Of a stretch of DNA of 64,000 bases, positions 34,376 through 46,327 are shown one piece after another. The notes under the pieces were generated by a model. The model ran no database searches, had not been told where the DNA came from, and saw only the letters and a list, made by a program, of their open reading frames with translations. The stretch is from Wohlfahrtiimonas sp. G9077. GTDB lineage: Bacteria > Pseudomonadota > Gammaproteobacteria > Cardiobacteriales > Wohlfahrtiimonadaceae. Within the stretch, counting starts at the first letter, position 1, and every line of letters begins with the position of its first letter. Where the stretch lies: positions 614,921 to 678,920 of the forward strand of contig NZ_NEFD01000001.1 in NCBI RefSeq assembly GCF_002252155.1. Reading direction: 5' to 3'. The position numbers were made by a program, and so were the translations under genes.

Positions 34376-35671
34376 ATGCGTACAGTTATTTGGAATGAAT
34401 TGTCCACCGAAAAACAGGCCGAAATTTTACAGCGCCCTGTACAGATGAGTGCCGAAAGTTTAGAAAATCGCGTGCGCGCCATTGGCGAGGCGATCGAAGC
34501 AGAAGGCGATGCGGCCCTGCTGCGTTTTACAGCGCAATTTGATGGCACAGAATTAACAGAAGTGATGCTGCCACAATCTGCCTTTGACGCAGCGGCGCAA
34601 AATCTCTCCGATGAATTCAAAGCTGCCCTTAAAAATGCGTATGACAATATCTATCAATTCCACAAAGCCCAACAAATGCCACCTGTATCGGTGGAAACAC
34701 AAAAAGGCGTGTTGTGTGAAGTGGTCACACGCCCCATTGAAAAAGTGGGACTGTACATTCCTGGCGGCACAGCGCCCCTCTTTTCAACCGTATTAATGTT
34801 GGCCATTCCGGCACAAATTGCCGGCTGCCAACGCATTGTGCTCGCCTCTCCGCCAACCATTGCCGATGAGATCATCTACGCTGCAAAATTATGTGGCATC
34901 GACACCATTTACACCATGGGCGGTGCGCAAGCCATCTTTGCATTGGGCCTTGGCACCGAGCAAGTGGAAAAAGTGGATAAAATCTTTGGCCCCGGCAACA
35001 GTTATGTGACAGAAGCCAAACGCCAGGTGAGCCAACGCGTTAATGGTGCAGCCATTGATATGCCCGCAGGTCCGTCTGAAGTTTTAGTGATTGCCGATGA
35101 GTTTGCCAATTCTGATTTTGTGGCATCCGATCTCCTCTCCCAAGCGGAGCATGGCGCGGATTCTCAGGTGATTTTAGTCACCACATCTCAAAACATGGCT
35201 GAACGCGTCAATGCCTCGTTAGATTATTGGCTTGTGCGCCTCTCTCGCAAAGATGTGGCCACCGAATCCCTTCGCCACAGCACCACCATCATTGTGGATG
35301 ATTTGGCACAAGCCGTACGCGTCAGCAATCAATATGCACCAGAGCACTTAATTTTACAAACCAAAGCACCGCGTGATCTATTGCCAAGCATTCAGCATGC
35401 AGGCTCTGTCTTTGTGGGACAATATTCACCTGAATCCATGGGCGATTATGCCTCTGGCACCAATCACGTCTTGCCCACTTATGGCTATGCAAAAACTGTA
35501 TCAAGCTTGGGATTGGCCGATTTCAGTAAACGCATGACCATTCAAGAAATCTCCGAAGAAGGTTTAAAAGCATTGGGCCCTGTGGTTTCCCTATTGGCAG
35601 AAAAAGAGCTGCTAGATGCCCACAAATTGGCCGTTGATCTTCGTTTAGCACAAGTAAAGGAGATGGCATGA
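34376..35671 (+). CDS. hisD: Histidinol dehydrogenase
   Basis: 431 residues from ATG 34376 (GTG 34373 adjoins it), with GGAG of the hisG tail as ribosome site. HisD oxidises histidinol to histidine in two NAD steps. Signature VDKIFGPGNSYVTEAKR, then DMPAGPSEVLVIAD, DLLSQAEHGADSQ and the zinc-site region DYASGTNHVLPT. It overlaps hisC by 4 nt. Confidence 0.97.
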   Translation: MRTVIWNELSTEKQAEILQRPVQMSAESLENRVRAIGEAIEAEGDAALLRFTAQFDGTELTEVMLPQSAFDAAAQNLSDEFKAALKNAYDNIYQFHKAQQMPPVSVETQKGVLCEVVTRPIEKVGLYIPGGTAPLFSTVLMLAIPAQIAGCQRIVLASPPTIADEIIYAAKLCGIDTIYTMGGAQAIFALGLGTEQVEKVDKIFGPGNSYVTEAKRQVSQRVNGAAIDMPAGPSEVLVIADEFANSDFVASDLLSQAEHGADSQVILVTTSQNMAERVNASLDYWLVRLSRKDVATESLRHSTTIIVDDLAQAVRVSNQYAPEHLILQTKAPRDLLPSIQHAGSVFVGQYSPESMGDYASGTNHVLPTYGYAKTVSSLGLADFSKRMTIQEISEEGLKALGPVVSLLAEKELLDAHKLAVDLRLAQVKEMA

Positions 35672-36708
35672 ACATCGAAAAACGCAGCCTCAATACATTA
35701 GAACCCTACACTGTCGCGCCCCGCGATGAAGATCCACGTGCCATCTATTTAGATGCCAATGAAAACCCATATCCACAATCATTTACCCTGACAGATGTAA
35801 CATTTAATCGTTACCCTGAATCTCAGCCCACAGTATTGATTGAGCGCTATGCAAAATTTTTAGGCGTCAAACCGGACAATATTCTTGTCTCCCTTGGCGG
35901 CGATGAGGCCATTAAGCTCATCATTGAAGCCCATTGCAATGGCGATGAAGATGCCATTCTCTGCTCACCGCCCACATTTGGGATGTATGCCATTGATGCC
36001 CAAGTTGTGGGGGCAAAAGTGCTGACAGCACCTTTAACACAAGACTTTCAGTTAGATGTGCCGGCGCTTTTAGAATCCATGAAAGATGCCAAAGTGGTGT
36101 TCATCTGCTCGCCGAATAATCCCACCGGCAATGTGATGAAAATGGAAGATATGGAAACCATTTTACGCGCTGCTGACAATGCCATTGTGGTGGTGGATGA
36201 GGCGTACATTGAGTTTGCCAATCAACCAAGCTTTGCAAGCCGCTTGGCTGAATTTCCAAACCTTGCCATCATTCGTACGCTGTCCAAAGCCTTTGGTTTA
36301 GCGGGCATTCGCTGTGGCTTTACGGTGGCCAATCCAAATGTGATTCGCACCCTTAAAAAAGTGATTGCGCCTTATCCCATGCCATCTCCCGTTGTGGCCA
36401 TTGCTGAGGCTGCATTGACAGAGTCAGCCATTGCCCAGATGCACACAAATGTGGCGCGCATTCAAGCCACAAAAGAGACGTTTGTCCAAGCACTTCAAAC
36501 CCTCGATTGTGTGACCACCGTTTATCCCAGTGATGCCAACTTTGTGCTCATTAAAGTGACCAAGGCCGACGCCATCATCGCGCATCTTAAAAACGAACAC
36601 ATTTATGTGAAACGTCAATCGGGTGCTTTCAGTGACCTCATTCGCATTAGCATCGGAACGGATGATGAGATGGCGCGCGTCATCACAGCCCTTAAAAATT
36701 TTGTTTAG
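35668..36708 (+). CDS. hisC: Histidinol-phosphate aminotransferase
   Basis: 346 residues, PLP-dependent. It transfers the amino group to imidazole-acetol phosphate. Visible: LDANENPYPQS, SLGGDEAIKLI, CSPNNPTGN, DEAYIEFA, and the PLP lysine in TLSKAFGLAGIRCGF. Starts in an ATGA overlap with hisD and ends next to the GA-repeat that carries the hisB ribosome site. Confidence 0.97.
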   Translation: MNIEKRSLNTLEPYTVAPRDEDPRAIYLDANENPYPQSFTLTDVTFNRYPESQPTVLIERYAKFLGVKPDNILVSLGGDEAIKLIIEAHCNGDEDAILCSPPTFGMYAIDAQVVGAKVLTAPLTQDFQLDVPALLESMKDAKVVFICSPNNPTGNVMKMEDMETILRAADNAIVVVDEAYIEFANQPSFASRLAEFPNLAIIRTLSKAFGLAGIRCGFTVANPNVIRTLKKVIAPYPMPSPVVAIAEAALTESAIAQMHTNVARIQATKETFVQALQTLDCVTTVYPSDANFVLIKVTKADAIIAHLKNEHIYVKRQSGAFSDLIRISIGTDDEMARVITALKNFV

Positions 36709-36723
36709 GAGAGAGAGAGAGAG

Positions 36724-36724
<1 letters not shown>
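36709..36724 (+). repeat. (GA)8 dinucleotide tract at the hisB ribosome-binding site
   Basis: Sixteen bases of uninterrupted GA lie between the hisC stop and the hisB start, reaching the A of the ATG. The only purine-rich ribosome site for hisB is in this tract, so a change in repeat number would alter initiation. Confidence 0.85.
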
Positions 36725-39892
<3,168 letters not shown>

Positions 39893-39906
39893 AGGCAACC
39901 CAATCG

Positions 39907-39934
39907 ATCCCACTCATGTGAGTGGGATTTTTTA
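39907..39934 (+). terminator. Terminator of the his operon
   Basis: Stem ATCCCACTC/GAGTGGGAT with loop ATGT and a six-T tail, 15 nt after hisF-IE and touching the stop codon of the convergent globin gene. Confidence 0.85.
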
Positions 39935-40474
39935 ACCCATTAATCTTTGAAGTAATTTTTTCGACATTCCCGTCACTTCCAATAAGCGGTCACTGTAACT
40001 GCTGTCGATCACAAATTGATTGATGTCGAGCATTTTTAAAATCGGGGAAATCAACTCAGATTGTGTATATCCCAATGATTGCGCCTCTTCATAACTGATT
40101 AATTTTGGAAACTCTGCGCGCAAATAACTCATGCTTGCGGCCACAAACAGTGGCGCAATGTGTAGCTTTGCATGCACGCGGCCAATGTTCCATAAAAAAT
40201 CCACGTACGCTTGATCAAAATTTTCCGTAAACAACCCCTGAAGCCAAGCCAAATGCGTTGCCTTTAACGCATCAATGCGCCCTTCTAAATATTGGGCGGT
40301 GGTTTGATTGCTTTGCAATTGATCGTAAAATTGCTCCGTCAGTTGCCCAAGCTTTGGCAGAACAAGCGGCTGCAACGCTCGTAAAATCGCCACATCTGTT
40401 TGTGTAAAATGATTAATCTCCAGCAATACATCTAAATCCTCATTCGTAATGCCGAATGTATTTTTTATGCTCAT
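39932..40474 (-). CDS. Single-domain sensor globin (protoglobin family), copy A
   Basis: 180 residues, the heme sensor domain of globin-coupled sensors without an output domain. NIGRVHAKLHIAPLF carries His101 at the position of the proximal heme ligand in HemAT-type sensors, and the preceding FTENFDQAYVDFLW helix fits. Candidate ligands are O2, NO or CO. No partner signalling domain follows. AAAGGAG precedes the ATG. It shares most of its sequence with the upstream copy at 40702-41244, and its C-terminal half is nearly identical at DNA level. Enzymatic or sensory role unknown. Confidence 0.8.
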   Translation of the reverse strand: MSIKNTFGITNEDLDVLLEINHFTQTDVAILRALQPLVLPKLGQLTEQFYDQLQSNQTTAQYLEGRIDALKATHLAWLQGLFTENFDQAYVDFLWNIGRVHAKLHIAPLFVAASMSYLRAEFPKLISYEEAQSLGYTQSELISPILKMLDINQFVIDSSYSDRLLEVTGMSKKLLQRLMG

Positions 40475-40504
40475 CCTTACTCCTTTGTTTTATATTTATA
40501 TATT

Positions 40505-40521
40505 AGTTGGTTAAACCAACT
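40505..40521. promoter_or_regulatory. Perfect palindrome upstream of globin copy A
   Basis: AGTTGGTT-A-AACCAACT, 17 bp with perfect arms, 31 bp before the copy A start codon. No T run follows on either strand, so an operator is more likely than a terminator. Confidence 0.4.
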
Positions 40522-40652
40522 TTGCTGAGAGTAGCAATGAAATTTTCTAAATTCAAGATTCTTATCATCAAAGAATTTTCTCACATCCTATTTATTGATT
40601 CATATCAATTAGCATACCCCATCAATATGACAACACCATGACAATCACACGA

Positions 40653-40679
40653 CAAAAAAAAGACCAGCAAAGCTGGTCC
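40653..40679 (-). terminator. Terminator after globin copy B
   Basis: On the minus strand, stem GACCAGC/GCTGGTC with a 3-nt loop followed by eight T residues, between the two globin genes. Each copy is therefore likely transcribed separately. Confidence 0.85.
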
Positions 40680-40701
40680 ATCAAACAATATCAAATTTAA
40701 A

Positions 40702-41244
40702 TCAGCTCATCAGGCGCTGTAACAATTTTTTAGAAATGCCCGTCACTTCTAATAGGCGCTCGTTATAACTGTTATCAATCACAAACTGATTAATATCGAG
40801 CATTTTTAAAATCGGGGAAACCAACTCAGATTGTGTATATCCCAATGATTGCGCCTCTTCATAACTGATTAATTTTGGAAACTCTGCGCGCAAATAACTC
40901 ATGCTTGCGGCCACAAACAGTGGCGCAATGTGCAGTTTTGCGTGTACGCGGCCAATGTTCCATAAAAAATCCACATAGGCTTGATCAAAATTTTCCGTAA
41001 ATAAACCCTTAAGCCAGGCCAAATGCGTTGCTTTTAAAGCCTCTAAACGCCCCTCTAAATAATGCGCTGTGGTTTCATTGCCCTGCAACTGTACATAAAA
41101 TTTTTCTGTGAGTTCCGGGAGTTTAGACTCAACAATCGGACGCAATTGGTGGAGTTTATCCACATCCGATTGAGTAAAATCATTAATATCCAATAAAACA
41201 TCTAAATCTTCGTTGTGAATGCCAAATGTATTTTTGATTGCCAC
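40702..41244 (-). CDS. Single-domain sensor globin (protoglobin family), copy B
   Basis: 180 residues, starting at GTG 41244 with AAGGA 9 nt upstream. Same architecture as copy A, with the proximal-ligand His101 conserved in IGRVHAKLHIAP. The two proteins differ mainly in residues 25-75 (for example KLHQLRPIVESKLPELTEKFYVQL against ILRALQPLV-type sequence in A), where the distal heme pocket and dimer contacts would lie. This suggests that the copies have diverged in ligand response while the rest has been kept uniform. Confidence 0.8.
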   Translation of the reverse strand: MAIKNTFGIHNEDLDVLLDINDFTQSDVDKLHQLRPIVESKLPELTEKFYVQLQGNETTAHYLEGRLEALKATHLAWLKGLFTENFDQAYVDFLWNIGRVHAKLHIAPLFVAASMSYLRAEFPKLISYEEAQSLGYTQSELVSPILKMLDINQFVIDNSYNERLLEVTGISKKLLQRLMS

Positions 41245-41507
41245 GAATTATGATCCTTACAATTTACGTTTTATTTAACAAACTTATAATATATCTTTGG
41301 TACATGGGAACGAATATTTACATAAATAGTCATTTCTCATAAAGTTAAGTATAATCAGTCTATGAATTTATGCCACGATTATCATCATAAATATTTTTTA
41401 TCAGCACGATAAAATTAACCAACCATTACACCAGAAGGCCATCCATGCGCATCCACACAAAATGTCATCTATATTTAAACAGCGCTATCATTTTATAAAA
41501 AAGTCTG

Positions 41508-41651
41508 TATAATTCACAGGCTTCATTGAATTCTAGAGTCTACATGCATATTTCTATATTTGCCTCACCCTCGCGCGTCAAGCCGCCACGTAGTATTCCG
41601 TGAACACCCTCCCTTTTTAATCAAGTTAAGGTGCCTCAAATCACTTTGAGG
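41508..41651 (+). promoter_or_regulatory. Promoter and long 5' leader of the DEAD-box helicase gene
   Basis: The 420-bp gap 41245-41665 holds no gene. TATAAT at 41508-41513 would give a leader of about 145 nt. It contains a pyrimidine-rich stretch and, just before the gene, a hairpin CCTCAAA (41634-41640)/TTTGAGG (41645-41651) that ties up the only GAGG near the start codon. Long structured leaders are common on cold-induced helicase mRNAs. Confidence 0.45.
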
Positions 41652-41665
41652 TAGATATATTATTT

Positions 41666-43204
41666 ATGCTTTTTTCAGACTTAGATCTACATCCTATTTT
41701 ATTAAATGCGTTAAATGAAATGGGATATCAATCCCCGACGCCTGTACAATCTGAAGTATTACCGATTGCATTGACTGGCCAAGATTTAATGGTCAGCAGC
41801 CAAACAGGTAGCGGTAAAACTGCTGCATTCTTATTGCCTGTCTTAAACATTTTATTAGACTTACCGGCTGAAAAGCGTCCGTTCCGCCCTAAAGGTGAAC
41901 GTGGTTTTAGCAAAATGAAAGACAACATTAAACCCAAAGCATTGGTGCTTTGCCCAACGCGCGAATTGGCACAACAAGTTGCCAAAGAAGCCATTCGCTT
42001 AAAAGGCATGGCCAAAGGCGTTCGCATCTCTACCGTTGTGGGCGGCATGCCATATGGTCAACAAATCCGTGAATTGGAAAATGTGACCATTTTAGTGGCA
42101 ACCCCTGGCCGTTTATTAGACTTATATAATCAAAAAGTCATCAACTTGTCAGAAGTTGAATTCTTTGTGGCCGACGAAGCGGACCGCATGTTGGATTTAG
42201 GCTTTGCCGAAGATTTAGAACTCATCCACAAAGCGTGTACCAACTGCGAACAAAACTTAATGTTCTCAGCCACATTCCCAAAAAACATCATGCGTTTAGC
42301 TGAAGAGATGATGACTGAACCTCATAAAATTGAGCTCTCTTCAAAAAGCATTTTAAATGACAACATCACGCAACAAATCAACTTTGCCGATGACCGTTCT
42401 CACCAAAGAGAATTATTAATGCATTGGTTGCGCTCTCCAAGCTTAGATCAAGCGGTTGTGTTTACCCCAACGCAAATCGAAAGTGAAGAGATTGCTGAAT
42501 TGTTAGAAGATGAAGGTTTCTCTGTCACATTCTTACACGGTGGCATTCCACAAAAAGTGCGTAATCGCCGTTTAGAAACATTGCGTAAAGGCCGCACTAA
42601 AATCTTAGTGGCCACAGACGTTGCTGCCCGCGGCATCGACATCGCGACAGTGACACACGTCATCAACATCGGTTTACCGATGAAAGCGGAAGATTATGTG
42701 CATCGTATTGGTCGTACAGGCCGTGCGGGTCGTAAAGGTGATGCCATCAGCTTAGTGAATGTACGTGATCACAAACGTGTGCGCGACATCTCTGATTACA
42801 CTTCTTTCAAAATCGATGTATCCACAGTGGAAGGTTTAGAACCAACATTGGATCCAAATGATTTCAGAGAGAGCCGCAACAAAAAAGGTGGTCGCTCACG
42901 CCGTGGTAACGGTGGCGGCAATGGCCGTTACGGTAAATCATCTGGCGGTGCTCGCCGTGGTGGTGATCGTGAACGTGCACCACGCGCTGATCGCGAATCT
43001 CGTGGTGGCGAAGCGCGCGCTGAAAAACCAAAAAGAGAACGTAAATCTGCTTCTGAGTTCTTTGATGCACCAAAAGGTGATCGTGATTCTCGTGGCGCTG
43101 AAAAGAAACGTTTTAAATCTGAAAGATCAGACCGCCCTGCGCGTCCTGCAGGCGATCGTCCACGTGCACCAAAAGCACATTCACGTCGCACGCGCTCTGA
43201 ATAA
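41666..43204 (+). CDS. DEAD-box RNA helicase, RhlE-like
   Basis: 512 residues. Core helicase (about 1-390): Q motif GYQSPTPVQ, Walker A SQTGSGKT, PTRELAQQ, TPGR, VADEADRMLDLGF, SAT, HGGIPQ, ATDVAARGID and HRIGRTGRAGR. Residues about 400-512 are a disordered Arg/Gly/Asp-rich tail (GGRSRRGNGGGNGRY and several DRESRG/DRPARP-type repeats) that would bind RNA nonspecifically. The layout fits RhlE or related cold-shock helicases that remodel ribosome precursors and mRNA. There is no DbpA/CsdA-type structured RNA-binding domain, so RhlE-like is preferred over DeaD. Confidence 0.9.
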   Translation: MLFSDLDLHPILLNALNEMGYQSPTPVQSEVLPIALTGQDLMVSSQTGSGKTAAFLLPVLNILLDLPAEKRPFRPKGERGFSKMKDNIKPKALVLCPTRELAQQVAKEAIRLKGMAKGVRISTVVGGMPYGQQIRELENVTILVATPGRLLDLYNQKVINLSEVEFFVADEADRMLDLGFAEDLELIHKACTNCEQNLMFSATFPKNIMRLAEEMMTEPHKIELSSKSILNDNITQQINFADDRSHQRELLMHWLRSPSLDQAVVFTPTQIESEEIAELLEDEGFSVTFLHGGIPQKVRNRRLETLRKGRTKILVATDVAARGIDIATVTHVINIGLPMKAEDYVHRIGRTGRAGRKGDAISLVNVRDHKRVRDISDYTSFKIDVSTVEGLEPTLDPNDFRESRNKKGGRSRRGNGGGNGRYGKSSGGARRGGDRERAPRADRESRGGEARAEKPKRERKSASEFFDAPKGDRDSRGAEKKRFKSERSDRPARPAGDRPRAPKAHSRRTRSE

Positions 43205-43224
43205 TTCAGTAGAGATCTAGCCAT

Positions 43225-43247
43225 ATTATAGGCTTTATGCCTATAAT
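43225..43247 (+). other. Inverted repeat between helicase gene and mliC
   Basis: Perfect 9-bp arms ATTATAGGC/GCCTATAAT with a TTTAT loop. No T tail follows, so it is a weak terminator at best. Its right arm contains TATAAT and may instead be the -10 box for mliC. Confidence 0.4.
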
Positions 43248-43274
43248 GGGCCTTTACCCCATAGGAGACTTTTT

Positions 43275-43622
43275 ATGAAAAAAGCGATCAAACTCATCAC
43301 CCTTTCTGCTGCTGCGTTGGCATTAGGTGCATGTGCAACCACAGAACCCTCTGCATTTAAAGGTTATGAAACAGCCGCTGTAGAAAATTATGTGTGCGGT
43401 GCAGATAAAGTGACAGCAACCTTCATGAACAATGATCAAAACAGCATTGCCTTGGTCTCTGTGAATGGTGAAGCGCCAGTCTTATTGGCCAATGTTATCT
43501 CTGCAAGTGGCGCTAAATATGCTGGCGGCATCTATGAATTATGGACAAAAGGCAAAGATGCCACATTCACCAATTTTATGGGCAAATCCAAAAATGGTGT
43601 GGCATGTAAATCTGCCTCTTAA
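43275..43622 (+). CDS. mliC: Membrane-bound lysozyme inhibitor, MliC family lipoprotein
   Basis: 115 residues. A lipoprotein signal with lipobox LGAC (Cys20) is followed by a compact beta domain of the MliC/PliC type: YVCGADKVTATF, SASGAKYAGGIYELWTKGKDATF and a closing NGVACKS. The S-A-S-G-A-x-Y loop inserts into the active site of C-type lysozyme, protecting the cell wall from host lysozyme; the two domain cysteines should form the conserved disulfide. AGGAG precedes the ATG. Flanked by a hairpin on each side, so it is monocistronic. Confidence 0.85.
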   Translation: MKKAIKLITLSAAALALGACATTEPSAFKGYETAAVENYVCGADKVTATFMNNDQNSIALVSVNGEAPVLLANVISASGAKYAGGIYELWTKGKDATFTNFMGKSKNGVACKSAS

Positions 43623-43639
43623 TCTCGGATGAATCATAA

Positions 43640-43667
43640 AAAAAGCATTGTTTTCACAATGCTTTTT
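43640..43667. terminator. Bidirectional terminator between mliC and proP
   Basis: 12-bp stem AAAAAGCATTGT/ACAATGCTTTTT with a 4-nt loop and T runs on both strands, between convergent genes. Confidence 0.9.
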
Positions 43668-43689
43668 TTGTGCCTAAAATTAAGTACAC

Positions 43690-45186
43690 TCATTCATCAA
43701 TTTCGGGGTGCTGTAAAATCAACTGCTCTCGACGTTTTTGTAAGCGGGCAATCTCTTCATCGATGCTCTCAATTTTGCCTTCAATGCGATCATAATGCGC
43801 CTGCAAAATCTCTTTGGCCTCACGTCGATTCGATGCCACCGGCGTTTCACCACGAAGTGGGCGATTGGCGGTCTCTTTCATGTGATGCACCGTTAAAAAT
43901 CCAACACCTGCAATCACCATTAAATAATAGGCAGGCATGTACAAATTGTGCGTGGCTTCCACAAGCCATGCAGCCGCGGTTGGCGTAAAACCGGCAATCA
44001 ATACCGACACATTAAATGCAATGGCCATCGCGCTGTAACGCACATGGGTTGGAAAAATCGCCGGTAAAATTGATGCCGTTACACCTGTAAAACAGCTCAA
44101 TAACGTGGCAAGCACCATCAAACCAAAAAAGATGAGGACAACGTTACCGGTATTGATGAGGTAAAATGCAGGAATTGCACAGACAAATAAACCAATGCTG
44201 CCCATTTGCACAAAGATGCGGCGGCCAAAACGGTCACTTAATAGGCCAATCACCGGTTGGATTACCAAAATCCCCAACATAATGGCAATGATGATCAACA
44301 CGCCATGATCCACACTGTACTCAAGATTGTGTGAGAGATAGCTTGGCATATAAGTCAACAACATGTAATACGTCACATTTGTCGCCATCACCAAGCCAAT
44401 GCACACCATAATGCTTTTAAAATTCTGACGGATGATTTGTAGTAGCGATTGCTTGGCCTCGCCTTCGCCATTTTCTAAACTTTCCGCATGCTTCTGGAAC
44501 GTGGGCGTTTCATCTAGCGCACTGCGCAAATACATACCAATAATGCCAAGGGGACCGGCTATGAAAAATGGAATTCTCCAACCCCATTCTTCAAAGCGCT
44601 CTTGGCCAAGCAACATGGTAATGGTGACCACAACACCGGCACCTAGCACAAAACCGGCAATCGAACCAAAATCCAGCCAGCTGCCTAAAAAGCCGCGTTT
44701 ACGATCGGGCGCATATTCTGCGACAAAAATCGCCGCGCCTGTGTATTCACCGCCCACAGAAAAGCCTTGTGCCAATTTGGCCACTAAAAGCAGGATCGGT
44801 GCCCAAATACCAATGCTCGCATACGATGGAATGAGCCCGATTGAAAATGTGCTCACGGACATAATGATGATGGTGATGGCTAAAACTTTCTGACGGCCAA
44901 ATTTATCGCCCAGCACGCCAAAGAATACGCCACCCAATGGACGCACTAAAAATGGAACGGAAAATGTGGCCAATGATGCCACCAATTGCACGCTCGGTGA
45001 TGCTTCTGGAAAAAAGACTTTGCCCAAAACATAAGCTAAGAAGCCATATACACCAAAATCAAACCACTCAATGGCATTGCCAAGGGCTGCCGCGGTAATG
45101 GCTTTTTTAAATTGATCATCCTTGATGATGGTGATGTCTTCTAGCTCAAGGGGTTGAAGATTCTCTGTTTGTGTCGCCTCTGACAT
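43690..45186 (-). CDS. proP: Proline/betaine osmosensing transporter ProP
   Basis: 498 residues, major-facilitator proton symporter for proline, glycine betaine and ectoine under osmotic stress. It follows E. coli ProP nearly end to end as I recall it: ITIIKDDQFKKAITAAALGNAIEWFDFG, GDKFGRQKVLAI, AKLAQGFSVGGEYTGA, FGSIAGFVLGAG and LLSDRFGRR. The C-terminus carries the cytoplasmic coiled coil (IEGKIESIDEEIARLQKRR) that in ProP dimerises and sets the osmotic threshold. 12 membrane helices. GGAG precedes the ATG. The 260 bp upstream of it, to mutM, are AT-rich without a clear motif. Confidence 0.94.
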   Translation of the reverse strand: MSEATQTENLQPLELEDITIIKDDQFKKAITAAALGNAIEWFDFGVYGFLAYVLGKVFFPEASPSVQLVASLATFSVPFLVRPLGGVFFGVLGDKFGRQKVLAITIIIMSVSTFSIGLIPSYASIGIWAPILLLVAKLAQGFSVGGEYTGAAIFVAEYAPDRKRGFLGSWLDFGSIAGFVLGAGVVVTITMLLGQERFEEWGWRIPFFIAGPLGIIGMYLRSALDETPTFQKHAESLENGEGEAKQSLLQIIRQNFKSIMVCIGLVMATNVTYYMLLTYMPSYLSHNLEYSVDHGVLIIIAIMLGILVIQPVIGLLSDRFGRRIFVQMGSIGLFVCAIPAFYLINTGNVVLIFFGLMVLATLLSCFTGVTASILPAIFPTHVRYSAMAIAFNVSVLIAGFTPTAAAWLVEATHNLYMPAYYLMVIAGVGFLTVHHMKETANRPLRGETPVASNRREAKEILQAHYDRIEGKIESIDEEIARLQKRREQLILQHPEIDE

Positions 45187-45446
45187 TGGTTCTCCTTTCT
45201 CGTAGATCGGGTCGCCAATCGAAATGCCTTACATACATAATAACTAAAATTTATTATTACCTACATATACAGTGAACGTATCGTGCCATATAATCGGTTT
45301 TTATTCTCTGATAATACAACTCAATACTTAATTTTAATCAAAACTACCGATGGATCGTTAATTTTAGGTTACATTAAGATTGACAAACATAAATAATCGT
45401 CTCATAGGATAACAAATTTTAGTCATTTTATCATTTAAAATATCAA

Positions 45447-46265
45447 TTAATCATGTTTTGGCTGACAATGCGGACACCAAAATGTCGAGCGCTGTGCCAC
45501 AATACATTTTTCAATCAAAGTGCCACACGTCAAACAAGCCTGCCCTTCGCGCCCATACACAGAGAGCATTTGCGCAAAATAACCATGCGAGCCATCGGGC
45601 TGAATAAAATCACGCAATGTGGTGCCGCCATCTTGAATCGAGCGCGCCAATACTGCACGAATATTGCTCACCAATGTGGTGCATTGCGCTTGTGTTAAAT
45701 CTTGTGTGCGAGTCAAAGGATGAATGCCGCTCATGAACAATGATTCATTGGCATAAATATTCCCAACGCCCACCACAAAGTGCTGATCCATCAAAAAGGC
45801 CTTAATGGGCTGTTTTCGATGGGCAATGATGGATTGAAAATACTCCACATTAAAAGCATCGCTCAAAGGCTCCGGCGCTAATTTGGTGAGATAATCAGGC
45901 GTCACATCGCCTTGAAAGAGCTGTACAAAACCAAAACGGCGCGGATCATGATAACGCAGCGCCCTTCCATTTGAGAGATGGAACACCAAGTGATCATGCT
46001 TTTTTAATGGCTCATCAGGCAAGCTCACGCGTAAACTGCCGGACATACCCAAATGCACAATCAAATAAAAGCCTGCCGTGTGGATCATCAAATATTTGGC
46101 ACGGCGCGTGACATCCGTAATGGTTTGATTTTCCATTAATAAAATGGCATCTTCCACAGGATAACGCAATGATCGATGATGAATGTCGATTTTCGTGATC
46201 GACTCATTGAGCAAATATGGCGCAACGCCGCGTTTGGTGGTTTCGACTTCTGGTAATTCTGGCAT
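45447..46265 (-). CDS. mutM: Formamidopyrimidine-DNA glycosylase
   Basis: 272 residues, removing 8-oxoguanine and formamidopyrimidines and cleaving the abasic site. The N-terminus MPELPEVE provides the catalytic Pro2 and Glu3; the helix-two-turn-helix segment contains GNIYANES; the C-terminal zinc finger is C-x2-C...C-x2-C (CLTC...CPHC). Lys in HLGMSGSLR is also conserved. Divergent from the DUF2069 gene with about 60 bp between, where both promoters must lie. Confidence 0.97.
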   Translation of the reverse strand: MPELPEVETTKRGVAPYLLNESITKIDIHHRSLRYPVEDAILLMENQTITDVTRRAKYLMIHTAGFYLIVHLGMSGSLRVSLPDEPLKKHDHLVFHLSNGRALRYHDPRRFGFVQLFQGDVTPDYLTKLAPEPLSDAFNVEYFQSIIAHRKQPIKAFLMDQHFVVGVGNIYANESLFMSGIHPLTRTQDLTQAQCTTLVSNIRAVLARSIQDGGTTLRDFIQPDGSHGYFAQMLSVYGREGQACLTCGTLIEKCIVAQRSTFWCPHCQPKHD

Positions 46266-46327
46266 GATGATCCCGCTCGTTTGAAAACATGGTAAAATCG
46301 CTTCATTGTACTCATAATGGATCTGTT

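Noticed and set aside
42858..43224. Overlapping ORFs on both strands in the 3' part of the helicase gene
   Set aside because: They arise from the low-complexity Arg/Gly codons of the helicase tail and lack ribosome sites.
43629..43988. Plus-strand ORF antisense to the 3' end of proP
   Set aside because: It starts inside the mliC-proP terminator and overlaps a clear ProP coding frame.
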